From: JBMOLK01 sp049325575
Lineage (GTDB): Bacteria; Bacillota; Clostridia; Acetivibrionales; Acetivibrionaceae
Direction: 5' to 3'
Length of the DNA: 64,000 bases
Assembly (NCBI GenBank): GCA_049325575.1
Contig: JBMOLK010000311.1
Span: 1-64,000, forward strand
Position 1 is the stretch's first letter, and each line of letters starts with the position of its first letter. Under the pieces are notes generated by a model. That model did no database searches, was not told the DNA's origin, and worked only from the letters and a program-made list of their open reading frames with translations. Positions 47,256 through 55,047 of the stretch are shown here, piece by piece. The translations under genes and the position numbers were made by a program.

Positions 47256-48676
47256 GGAAAAGGGCAACTTTGAAAAAACAGTTTATTGACTCATTTATAA
47301 TGACTTTGGTGTTAAGCCTTGTTACAGCTATAACTACTATTATGATATTTTACTTTATATACCATCAAGTTGTTGATTCCGGTTCTTTAAAGATAAACGA
47401 TATCAATATTGCAAAAATTCTTGAATACTCCTACCGTAACGGCAGCACATCGATAGATGAAAAGAATCTGGGGGAACTGGATGAAATAATCAAAAAATCC
47501 GGAATGACTTATTATATAAAAGATACTGATAATAATATTATTTACAGCTCCGAAATGAACGATGTAAGCCTGAAACATAAGAGCTACATATGGAATACAG
47601 TAACTGAATTAAGAAGCAGCCTTTTTCATACACCAACTATTAATATTCCTCTAATAGATAAGAATTCCGGAGAAATAAGGTACGCTATTGTATTAACACA
47701 CCTGAGTAATTCCAGTTTTATCATGCTAAGTTTAATTGATATAGGTGTTCCGTTCATATGTTTTCTGGTTTACACATTCATATTCGCGACGAGAATAAGC
47801 CGGAGAATCAGAACTCCAATCAAGGAATTAATGGGTGCCGTAGAAAAAATAAAGTCACGTGATGTGGATTTTAGTATCAATAGCAGCAATCAGGATAATG
47901 AAATCAGTGATTTGGCGCAGGCACTTGAAGAAATGAGAAGAGAACTTAAAAGTTCGTTAATAAGAGAATGGCAGCTGGAGCAGGACAGGCGTGAGATGGT
48001 GTCTTCCATAACCCATGACTTGAGGACTCCTTTGGCAATAATCCAGGGTCATATAGAAGGACTGCAGGATGGAATTAAAAACGACCGTGGGAAGCTTGAC
48101 GCTTATCTTGAGATTATTGAGCAAAACACCAAAAGAGCAAAAAAACTTATAGATGATATGAACCTGCTTGCAGAAATTGATAGTCCGGGTTTTATACTAT
48201 ATTCCTGTCAGGTAGATCTAAACGAGTTTATAAGAAACAAAATAAATGAATTGAGGATACTGGCAGCCAAAAAAGAAATTAGTATTGAAACGCAAATCAA
48301 CGATTGTCGGGAGGAAAATGAGCTTGTGTCTTTAGACCATAATAGACTGGCACAGGTTATAGACAATATAGTAGGCAACAGCATACGATTTACACCCCAA
48401 AAAGGTACTATTAAGATCAGTGTAAATATTGAGAAAACCGGGGCGAGTTTTAGGATTTGTGATACGGGGCCTGGCTTTAATGAAAAAGATTTATCCAACA
48501 TATTTAAGAAATTCTACAAGGGTGATACATCAAGATCTCTTGAAAAAGGCCATTCAGGCCTTGGATTGTACATTACAAAATCAATAGTTGAAAAGCTTGG
48601 AGGGAAAATATTCGCATCAAATCTACCAGAAGAAGGGGCTTGTATAGAATTCTCAATAATGTTTATTACTGTATAA
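47237..48676 (+). CDS. sensor histidine kinase
   Basis: This kinase of 479 residues has two membrane helices (about 17-40 and 160-185) enclosing an outer sensor domain, a HAMP linker (about 185-240), then the H-box SSITHDLRTPLAIIQGH (His near 258), N-box VGNSIRFTPQ, CDTGPGF, and SGLGLYITKSIVEKLGG. It is complete. It is the partner of the overlapping response regulator gene. Nothing in the sensor domain identifies the signal. Confidence 0.93.
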   Translation: MGKNKVRKRATLKKQFIDSFIMTLVLSLVTAITTIMIFYFIYHQVVDSGSLKINDINIAKILEYSYRNGSTSIDEKNLGELDEIIKKSGMTYYIKDTDNNIIYSSEMNDVSLKHKSYIWNTVTELRSSLFHTPTINIPLIDKNSGEIRYAIVLTHLSNSSFIMLSLIDIGVPFICFLVYTFIFATRISRRIRTPIKELMGAVEKIKSRDVDFSINSSNQDNEISDLAQALEEMRRELKSSLIREWQLEQDRREMVSSITHDLRTPLAIIQGHIEGLQDGIKNDRGKLDAYLEIIEQNTKRAKKLIDDMNLLAEIDSPGFILYSCQVDLNEFIRNKINELRILAAKKEISIETQINDCREENELVSLDHNRLAQVIDNIVGNSIRFTPQKGTIKISVNIEKTGASFRICDTGPGFNEKDLSNIFKKFYKGDTSRSLEKGHSGLGLYITKSIVEKLGGKIFASNLPEEGACIEFSIMFITV

Positions 48677-48817
48677 ATTCTTTAAAGTTTCTTTAAAATT
48701 ATAAACTAACATTAAGATAAAGTGCTTTAAACATAGTTCAATAGGATTTGCAGGTTTGAAAGCCAAACGGGTTTTCCGAGAATTCTGTTTACTGTGATTG
48801 GAAAGAGGAGGAGAAGA

Positions 48818-49207
48818 ATGACATTCTTTTATTACAGGTTTTTCGGTACATTGACAATTATATTTATTATCCTTAGTACAGCACGTATCTTCAGCAAATA
48901 TATGATTGATGATGGCGACAAAAATGCTAAAAAAGATGTATGGTATATCGTTGAGAAATATCATTGGCTATTTTCATCTGCAGCGTTAATGTCGGCAGTC
49001 ATTTACAGTATAACAGATGTAATAATCTTTGGAGGTCTTTCCCTTGTATCCAAACTGGATCTGGCAAGCTTGATATTTGCTTCAATAACAGCTTTGTTTT
49101 CACTGGCAAACCGAAAAAGTAAGGCTATTCGCAAGGTACATGTTTTTTTTGGTGTGCTGACAGCATTACTACTTCTTCTGCATGGGTTTGAATCGTATTT
49201 GATTTGA
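48818..49207 (+). CDS. small four-helix membrane protein of unknown function
   Basis: This 129-residue protein has helices near 4-24, 45-65, 72-92 and 105-125. The start at 48818 is chosen for the GAGGAGGAG just upstream; an in-frame GTG at 48794 is less likely. Histidines sit at helix ends (YHWLF, KVHVFFG, LLHGF), somewhat like haem-b membrane proteins of the DUF4405/b561 kind, but this is only a resemblance. It lies between the kinase gene and a membrane methyltransferase-like gene, 49 bases upstream of the latter, and probably forms an operon with it. Confidence 0.65.
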   Translation: MTFFYYRFFGTLTIIFIILSTARIFSKYMIDDGDKNAKKDVWYIVEKYHWLFSSAALMSAVIYSITDVIIFGGLSLVSKLDLASLIFASITALFSLANRKSKAIRKVHVFFGVLTALLLLLHGFESYLI

Positions 49208-49256
49208 TGTTTAGAAGTTTATACAAGACTAATAAAAAAGAATTGGGGGAATAGTT

Positions 49257-50396
49257 ATGACTACCACAAGTCAGGGAAAAGCAGTAAGAACATCATTTTG
49301 GGGAGTTGCAGCATTTTATATGCTGATAGCCTTTGAATTTTTGTATATGGCTGGCCCATTTGCAGTATACTTTTACTCGGTATATAGGCCTGCATTAAAT
49401 TTTTTCAATCAGTCACCAGAGTTGGCGTGGCTTATAAGATTCTTTATGCCTCATGTTGCAGAAACGTCATCTGCCATTATCAATATCCATAATTATTTGG
49501 GTGGATTGCTGGCAGTTTTAGGTTTTATATCGTTTTGTATAGGAGCATTCCAGGTTTATTTCTCCAAGTTAGCGGAGAGAGGTGCTGTAACAGGGGGAAT
49601 TTACAATTACATAAGGCACCCGCAGTACGCATCATTTATCGTATGCAGCTTCGGACTGCTCATACTTTGGCCCAGATATATAGTATTAATCATGTTTGTA
49701 ACAATGCTCTTTGCCTACTACATGCTGGCAAGAGCGGAAGAAAGAGAATGTGAAATGAAGTTTGGTAAGACATATGTAGATTATAAAAAAAGAACAAACA
49801 TGTTTATACCGTTTAAGATACCTTTTTTAGATAAAATACCTTCTTTGCCAAAATCAAGGGTTGGTAAGGTTTTTGCGCTGCTTGGCATATACATTTTGAC
49901 ACTGACAGTCTCAATCGGTATTGCTACAGGATTAAACAACCTTACTATCAACAGCTTGTACGCTGTATATACAAAAGATTCTGCCACAATTTCCATGTGT
50001 GAGATTGAGTCAAATAAGCTGCAAAATATTTTAGATATTGCACTTTCGGACGAAGAAGTAAAAGACAGGATTGCTACTGCCAAAGGTGAAAACACAAAAT
50101 TTTTTAATTATGTACTGCCAAGTGAATGGTACATTGCCGAAATACCTATGAATGGTATTGGTTATATGGGGTATCATAGTTCTTGGTCAAATTATAACAG
50201 AAACCAATATAAAATAATATTTACCAAAGCAGACATGAGGTCTAATGATATTACAGGAAAAAGGATTATACAGAATGTAACAAAAAGAAGACCTATTGTT
50301 GAGGTATGGGTAAATATAGCAGAAGGGAAAGTAGTTGACATAATGGATATGCCAGAGAGAGTAATGTATGAAAATATACCTGTAGCACTATATTAG
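49257..50396 (+). CDS. ICMT-like membrane protein with extra C-terminal domain
   Basis: This protein of 379 residues has several helices in 1-190 and carries the ICMT-family pattern GGIYNYIRHPQYASFIV followed by a helical hairpin and RAEERECEMKFGKTYVDYKKR. After one more helix (about 200-225) comes a soluble domain of about 150 residues, probably outside the cell, that I do not recognise. The fusion is unusual, since ICMT-like proteins normally stop near residue 200. A lipid- or isoprenoid-related methyl transfer is possible. A strong terminator follows, so this ends a unit with the small membrane protein gene and perhaps the two-component genes. Confidence 0.7.
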   Translation: MTTTSQGKAVRTSFWGVAAFYMLIAFEFLYMAGPFAVYFYSVYRPALNFFNQSPELAWLIRFFMPHVAETSSAIINIHNYLGGLLAVLGFISFCIGAFQVYFSKLAERGAVTGGIYNYIRHPQYASFIVCSFGLLILWPRYIVLIMFVTMLFAYYMLARAEERECEMKFGKTYVDYKKRTNMFIPFKIPFLDKIPSLPKSRVGKVFALLGIYILTLTVSIGIATGLNNLTINSLYAVYTKDSATISMCEIESNKLQNILDIALSDEEVKDRIATAKGENTKFFNYVLPSEWYIAEIPMNGIGYMGYHSSWSNYNRNQYKIIFTKADMRSNDITGKRIIQNVTKRRPIVEVWVNIAEGKVVDIMDMPERVMYENIPVALY

Positions 50397-50472
50397 GTCC
50401 AGATATTTCCGCATGATTACTCCAACGGCAAATAATTAAGCGGATATAAATTAATCATGATGAAACTATTAG

Positions 50473-50518
50473 CCGCTCCGGCAGGCATTTTATAGAGATG
50501 ATGCCGGAGCGGTTTTTT
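50473..50518 (+). terminator. strong rho-independent terminator
   Basis: CCGCTCCGGCA at 50473-50483 pairs perfectly with TGCCGGAGCGG at 50502-50512, followed by six T. It closes the transcription unit of the ICMT-like gene. Confidence 0.9.
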
Positions 50519-50609
50519 AACATGCTTTTTAAATATATTTCTAAAATTCATGAAATAGCGTTTTGCTTATGATAAAATATGGCTAATCAATTTATTATGA
50601 GGTGTTTGA

Positions 50610-51440
50610 ATGAAGCTGTACATATCGGATTTGGATGGGACTCTCCTAAACAATGATAAGGAGATAAGTGAATACACAAAGGACACTATAAATGGGCTTG
50701 CAGCAAAGGGTGTTTATTTTTCTGTGGCAACTGCAAGATCGGCAGCATCAGCAATAAAGATATTGTCTGGTGTAAATATCAACATACCTGTTGTCTTGAT
50801 GAACGGGGCTGCTATATATGACATTCAAAAGGGGAAATACATAAAGACTGAAGCCATACCCGAACGGACTGCTTGTACTGTTGTTGCCATATTAAAAGAG
50901 CATGATATTACCGGATTTATGTATGCCATTCCCGAAGACAGGCTTGTTACATATTATGAGAGCTTAAATACAAAGGCCCTACATGATTTTCATTGCGAGC
51001 GAGTAATAAAGTACGCCAAGAAATTTGAGCAGACAGACAGTTTTTTAGATAAAATTTCTAGCAATAATATTGTGTACTTCACCTTAATTGATGAATATGA
51101 TCGTTTATCAAAAGTTTTAAATGCGTTAAAGAGGGTTCCTCACATAGATGCAGTGCTATACAGGGACATCTATGCCGAAAACCTGTGGTACCTTGAGATA
51201 CATAGCAAAAATGCATCTAAATACAATGCAGTAAAATATCTTCGGGAGTATTGTAGATTTGACAGGATAATAGGATTTGGCGACAACCTAAATGACATAC
51301 CTTTTTTGGAAGCATGTGATGAGTTTTATGCTGTGTCAAATGCGGTTGAGCAGTTAAAGCAAAAGGCAAACGGAGTTATTGGCAGTCATGATTCCGATGG
51401 AGTTGCAAGGTTTATAATCCATATTGAAACCTCCCAATAG
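50610..51440 (+). CDS. HAD-superfamily (Cof-type) phosphatase
   Basis: This protein of 276 residues has motif I DLDGTLLNN at residues 6-14, motif II in SVATARS, and motif IV GFGDNLNDIPFLEACD near 230. The size and the mixed cap domain are those of Cof/YidA-type sugar-phosphate or flavin/PLP phosphatases. The exact substrate cannot be told. It stands alone between a terminator and a palindromic repeat. Confidence 0.9.
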   Translation: MKLYISDLDGTLLNNDKEISEYTKDTINGLAAKGVYFSVATARSAASAIKILSGVNINIPVVLMNGAAIYDIQKGKYIKTEAIPERTACTVVAILKEHDITGFMYAIPEDRLVTYYESLNTKALHDFHCERVIKYAKKFEQTDSFLDKISSNNIVYFTLIDEYDRLSKVLNALKRVPHIDAVLYRDIYAENLWYLEIHSKNASKYNAVKYLREYCRFDRIIGFGDNLNDIPFLEACDEFYAVSNAVEQLKQKANGVIGSHDSDGVARFIIHIETSQ

Positions 51441-51457
51441 TATATTCTGTGTAATAT

Positions 51458-51561
51458 TAGAGATAACGAACTGTAAAGATAAACATATAATTCGCTCCGC
51501 TAATTTGATACAAATGGCGGGCTCATTAAGTTTATCTACCTTTACAGTTCGATCTCTATAA
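51458..51561. repeat. 104-bp palindromic repeat, copy 1 (MITE-like)
   Basis: The element begins TAGAGATAACGAACTGTAAAG and ends with the near reverse complement CTTTACAGTTCGATCTCTATA, so about 28 bases at each end can pair. The middle also folds (CCGC and ATTT against AAAT and GCGG). A second copy at 52648-52751 differs at only three positions. It has no coding capacity. Size, terminal inverted repeats and intergenic placement fit a non-autonomous transposon or a structured intergenic repeat. Confidence 0.8.
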
Positions 51562-51590
51562 TTAAAAGCTTAGAAGTTTTAAATTTAATA

Positions 51591-51621
51591 TTGACTCTAA
51601 CATTATGTCATAGATTACTAT
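51591..51621 (+). promoter_or_regulatory. MerR-type promoter with 19-base spacer
   Basis: TTGACT (51591-51596) and TACTAT (51616-51621) are separated by 19 bases, the long spacing used by MerR-family activators. An imperfect dyad GAC-N11-GTC lies across the -35 side of the spacer. It is just upstream of the MerR-type gene, which suggests autoregulation. The transcript start would lie very near the ribosome binding site, so the exact boxes are uncertain. Confidence 0.5.
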
Positions 51622-51639
51622 AAAGGTGGAGGTGATGAG

Positions 51640-52407
51640 ATGTTCTACAAGGTAAAGGAAGTAGCTGATATGGTGGGGATAAGCATACGTATGCTTCACC
51701 ATTATGACAAAATAGGGCTGCTTAAGCCGGAGTCTGTAAGTCCGGCCGGATACAGACTTTATACGGATAAAGACCTTGAAAGGCTGCAGCAGGTTCTATT
51801 TTTCAAGGAACTCGAGTTTAACCTCCGTGAAATCAAAGGTATTTTGGATAGTCCGGGTTTTGATAGGAAACAAGCTCTAAAGTCTCATAGAGAACTTCTT
51901 ATTGAGAAAAAGAAGAGGCTTGAAAGAATAATTCAAAACGTGGAGAGAACTATGGATTCCATTGAAGGAGGGATCAATATGGATAAGAAGGAAATGTTTG
52001 AAGCTTTTGATATTGCTGATATAGAAAGAAATAAGGAAAAGTACGCGAAAGAGGCAAAACAAAAATACGGAAGTTCTGCAGCCTATAAGGAGTGCGAGAA
52101 GAAGACTTCCTCATACACAAAAAATGATTGGTCTACAATCATGGAAAGCTGGGATGTAATCTATAAGAAGACTGCCACCCTGATGGAGAAGGGACCAGCA
52201 GACCCGGAGGTTCAAGATGCTGTAGCCGAATATAGGCAGTTTGTTACTGATAACTTCTATACATGTACTCCAGAAATATTTAGAGGTCTGGGAGACTTGT
52301 ATGTTAGCGACGAACGATTTACAAAGAATATTGACAAATACAAGCCGAGTCTTGCAGAGTTCTTAAGAGATGCAATTAATATCTACTGTGACAATTTGAA
52401 AAAGTAA
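51640..52407 (+). CDS. MerR-family regulator with TipAS domain
   Basis: This protein of 255 residues has an N-terminal MerR winged helix (YKVKEVADMVGISIRMLHHY, GYRLYTDKDLERL), a coiled linker (about 75-115), and a C-terminal TipAS-type domain (about 130-255; YKKTATLMEKGP, FRGLGDLYVSDERFTKNID). TipAS domains bind thiazole-rich peptides such as thiostrepton in Streptomyces TipAL. Related Firmicute proteins such as Mta respond to other drugs. The presence of this sensor fold near thiazole-making synthases is notable but may be chance. GGAGGTG precedes the ATG. Confidence 0.9.
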   Translation: MFYKVKEVADMVGISIRMLHHYDKIGLLKPESVSPAGYRLYTDKDLERLQQVLFFKELEFNLREIKGILDSPGFDRKQALKSHRELLIEKKKRLERIIQNVERTMDSIEGGINMDKKEMFEAFDIADIERNKEKYAKEAKQKYGSSAAYKECEKKTSSYTKNDWSTIMESWDVIYKKTATLMEKGPADPEVQDAVAEYRQFVTDNFYTCTPEIFRGLGDLYVSDERFTKNIDKYKPSLAEFLRDAINIYCDNLKK

Positions 52408-52472
52408 AAAATCTTTAGCGGGTCTTGCTTAACTTGCATAACTCTCAGACTGGAAGAAATTTTTAAAAAGTC

Positions 52473-52501
52473 TTGACAGTTAAGTGAAACGTGTGTAAAA
52501 T
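52473..52501 (+). promoter_or_regulatory. sigma-A promoter of a short transcript
   Basis: TTGACA (52473-52478) and TAAAAT (52496-52501) with a 17-base spacer. It drives the region 52508-52620, which ends in a strong terminator before any sizeable reading frame. Initiation is expected near 52508. Confidence 0.8.
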
Positions 52502-52507
52502 ATTCCA

Positions 52508-52620
52508 AAAGGTGAGTATGTTTAAGAGCAGAAAATGCTCGAGCAACATAGGGGCTGAAAGCCTTACACGTGGTATTATACCCCGCGGAGTCACATTTAA
52601 GTGGCTCTGCGGGGTTTTTT
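52508..52620 (+). ncRNA. predicted structured leader RNA or small RNA, unclassified
   Basis: Between a good promoter and a strong terminator lie about 110 bases with nested pairing. TATGTT pairs with AACATA around a GAGCA/TGCTC hairpin, a GGCT/AGCC hairpin follows, and AAGG can pair with CCTT to close a junction. No known riboswitch signature was recognised (checked by eye for T-box, TPP, SAM, cobalamin, glycine, lysine, fluoride, guanidine and ZTP hallmarks). It may be a riboswitch or attenuator for the CGCAxxGCC-type gene at 52806, or an independent small RNA. The 104-bp repeat lies between it and that gene. Confidence 0.55.
52581..52620 (+). terminator. strong terminator of the leader/small RNA
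   Basis: CCCCGCGGAGTCAC pairs with GTGGCTCTGCGGGG (one G-T and one A-C position) around a short AT-rich loop, followed by six T. If the upstream RNA is a riboswitch this is its expression platform. Confidence 0.88.
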
Positions 52621-52647
52621 GCATTTGTAAGGTTAAAGTCAAGGAAT

Positions 52648-52751
52648 TAGAGATAAGGAACTGTAAAGATAAACATATAATTCGCTCCGCTAATTTGATA
52701 CAAATGGCGGGCTCATCAAGTTTATCTACTTTTACAGTTCGATCTCTATAA
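52648..52751. repeat. 104-bp palindromic repeat, copy 2 (MITE-like)
   Basis: Nearly identical to 51458-51561, with three substitutions: C to G at the eleventh base, and two T/C differences in the right half. It lies between the leader RNA terminator and the next gene, so it could also supply a hairpin to that gene's 5' untranslated region. Confidence 0.8.
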
Positions 52752-52805
52752 ATGCGAAGCGTGTAACATTGGACTTTATAAGTGTATTAGAAGGGAGTGT
52801 CAATT

Positions 52806-53246
52806 ATGAGTAAGGTTTTAGAGGCAGTTGAGTACTTCAACAGTGGTTTTAATTGTTCCCAGGCTATTGTATCAGCATACTGTCAGGAGTTTGGGCTTGA
52901 TAAAGACACAGCACTAAAAATCTCCTCCGGATTTGGGGGTGGCATGGCAAGACACGGCGAAGTGTGTGGTGCTGTTACAGGTACATGTATGCTTATCGGA
53001 TTAAAGCATGGGGGAGTAAAACTGAATGACAGCCTGTCAAAAGAAAAAACATACCAGCTGGTAAGTGAATTTACAGATCGGTTTAAGGAAAGAAACGGGT
53101 CTATTATTTGCAGAGAACTTATAGAATGTGAAATTATGACGGAAGAAGGCAGAAAAGCTGCTGAGGAAAAATTTAAAACGGTATGCCCCAAAATGGTAAA
53201 GGATGCAGCAGAGATTATAGAAGATTTAATGGGTCTGGAGGAATAA
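52806..53246 (+). CDS. CGCAxxGCC-family protein (C_GCAxxG_C_C)
   Basis: This protein of 146 residues has the family's cysteine pattern: NCSQAIVSAYC near the start, GFGGGMARHGEVCGAVTGTCM in the middle, and paired later cysteines in ICRELIEC and VCPKM. The family is thought to be redox-active, but its function is not established. The start at 52806 fits GGGAG eight bases upstream; the in-frame GTG at 52797 overlaps that site. It is followed three bases later by an acetyltransferase gene, so the two are co-transcribed. Confidence 0.88.
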   Translation: MSKVLEAVEYFNSGFNCSQAIVSAYCQEFGLDKDTALKISSGFGGGMARHGEVCGAVTGTCMLIGLKHGGVKLNDSLSKEKTYQLVSEFTDRFKERNGSIICRELIECEIMTEEGRKAAEEKFKTVCPKMVKDAAEIIEDLMGLEE

Positions 53247-53248
53247 AT

Positions 53249-53710
53249 ATGAGTGTAGAGATAGTTGAGATAAGTATTGGGGAAGTAGATGTCATAAAAC
53301 CTCTCTGGGAAAAGCTATATGAACTTCAACGCAGGAATTCCACATACTTTTTGGAGTGTTATGGTGAACTTACATTTGAAGAGCGCATGAAGAGGCTTTA
53401 TGACAAGGTCGGAAAAGGGCTCGTCAGGATTGATGCCGTGAGGGACAATAATCATGTGGACCGTTATGTAGGTTACTGTATAAGCAGTGTCACTGGTGTG
53501 GAAGGTGAAGTTGATTCTATCTTTTTGGAAGAGGAATACCGGGGAATCGGTATTGGAGACATGCTTATGGAAAATGCTCTAAGATGGATTGACACCAATA
53601 ATGCTAAAAGCATTAAAATAAGTGTTATTTATGGCAATGATGCTGTGCTGCCGTTTTATGAAAAACATGGTTTCTATCCAAGAAGCTATGTTTTGTATAG
53701 GAGGGATTAA
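53249..53710 (+). CDS. GNAT-family N-acetyltransferase
   Basis: This protein of 153 residues has the acetyl-CoA loop in EEEYRGIGIGDMLMENAL and the C-terminal NDAVLPFYEKHGFYPRSY typical of GNAT enzymes. The start at 53249 follows GGAGGA at the right distance; the frame stays open upstream within the previous gene but no signal supports a longer form. The substrate is unknown. It is coupled to the CGCAxxGCC-type gene by a three-base gap. Confidence 0.88.
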   Translation: MSVEIVEISIGEVDVIKPLWEKLYELQRRNSTYFLECYGELTFEERMKRLYDKVGKGLVRIDAVRDNNHVDRYVGYCISSVTGVEGEVDSIFLEEEYRGIGIGDMLMENALRWIDTNNAKSIKISVIYGNDAVLPFYEKHGFYPRSYVLYRRD

Positions 53711-53777
53711 GAAAGCGGCATATGAAGCTTATAAAAGTTTGAAATAATCTTTTCTACGAATATTGGAGTGATAAGTT

Positions 53778-54953
53778 ATGAATTATGTTTTTTCAGATAG
53801 AATTTTAAATACCCAAAAATCTTTTATAAGAGAGATTCTTAAAGTTGCTCAAAGTCCGGAAATAATTTCATTTGCAGGAGGTCTTCCAAATCCAGGCTTT
53901 TTTCCTGCAGATATGATAGCAGAAGCTTCTTTTGCAGCGTTAAAAGAAAATGGACCTGAAATCCTTCAGTATACTACTACTGAAGGATATTTACCACTAA
54001 GAGAGCTTATAGCGAAAAGATATGAGAAAAGAGGGCTCAAGGTTAGCCCGGAGGAAATACTTATTACCAATGGTTCGCAGCAGGGATTGGATTTGATAGG
54101 GAAGGTCTTTCTTAATAAGGGAGACAAGATTGTTATGGAGCGTCCCGGGTACCTGGGGGCAATACAGGCTTTTGGCCTTTTTGAACCTGAATTTATACCT
54201 GTTGATTTAAAGTGCAGCGGTATAGATGTAGATATGCTGGAGGATACACTAAAGCAAGACAATATTAAACTCATATATTCTGTAACAAACTTTCAGAACC
54301 CCTCGGGAACAACATACTCTTTGGAAACAAGAAAACAGGTAGCAAAGCTGATAGAGGGTTCGGATACTATTTTTATTGAGGATGATGCATATGGTGAACT
54401 ACGCTTTATTGGGGATGATATTCCTCCGGTAAAATCCCTATGTAGTGAAAACACTATACTTCTAGGCTCATTTTCCAAGATTGTTTCCCCGGGTTTAAGG
54501 CTTGGGTGGATCTGCGCGGGGAAGGAGATCATGGACAGACTGGTTACAGCCAAACAGGCATCCGACCTCCATTCAAACCATCTTTCACAGTGGATCGTAC
54601 AAAGATTCCTTAGTGAAAATGACGTTGACCTGCATATTAAAAGAATTAGAGAAGCTTACGGAAGGCAGCGGGACGTAATGGTACAGTGCCTTAAAACCTG
54701 TTTTTCACAGGATGTCGGGTATACAAAGCCGGAGGGTGGTATGTTCCTATGGCTTACCCTGCCCAAGGGGATGTCCTCTATGGAACTTTTCAATGTTGCG
54801 CTGGAAAAGAGGGTTGCTTTTGTACCCGGTATTCCCTTCTATGTAGATGGAGGAGGCGTTAATACACTTAGACTTAACTACACTAATTCCGACGAGGATA
54901 AAATAACAGAAGGAATGAAGAAGCTGGCTGACAGTATAAAGATCTTATCCTAA
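53778..54953 (+). CDS. PLP-dependent aminotransferase, class I/II (LysN/ARO8-like)
   Basis: This full-length fold-type I aminotransferase of 391 residues shows ISFAGGLPNPGFFP, TEGYLPLRELIAKRY, TNGSQQGLDLIGK, FIEDDAYGEL and the PLP lysine in LLGSFSKIVSPGLRLGW (near 233), with the substrate-carboxylate Arg in NTLRLNYTN. This is the MocR/2-aminoadipate aminotransferase subgroup without a DNA-binding domain, usually acting on aromatic, branched or aminoadipate substrates. It appears monocistronic. Confidence 0.9.
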   Translation: MNYVFSDRILNTQKSFIREILKVAQSPEIISFAGGLPNPGFFPADMIAEASFAALKENGPEILQYTTTEGYLPLRELIAKRYEKRGLKVSPEEILITNGSQQGLDLIGKVFLNKGDKIVMERPGYLGAIQAFGLFEPEFIPVDLKCSGIDVDMLEDTLKQDNIKLIYSVTNFQNPSGTTYSLETRKQVAKLIEGSDTIFIEDDAYGELRFIGDDIPPVKSLCSENTILLGSFSKIVSPGLRLGWICAGKEIMDRLVTAKQASDLHSNHLSQWIVQRFLSENDVDLHIKRIREAYGRQRDVMVQCLKTCFSQDVGYTKPEGGMFLWLTLPKGMSSMELFNVALEKRVAFVPGIPFYVDGGGVNTLRLNYTNSDEDKITEGMKKLADSIKILS

Positions 54954-55047
54954 CTCACAATTCTCCCTTGAATATTGAAACCTAAAAAAGGAAATATACG
55001 TCAAACTACATTAAGCAATGAGTAATGACGTAGGGAGGATGAACAAG

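Noticed and set aside
52491..52751. Open frame of 86 codons
   Set aside because: It starts inside a promoter, runs through the structured RNA and terminator, and ends inside the palindromic repeat. It has no ribosome binding site.
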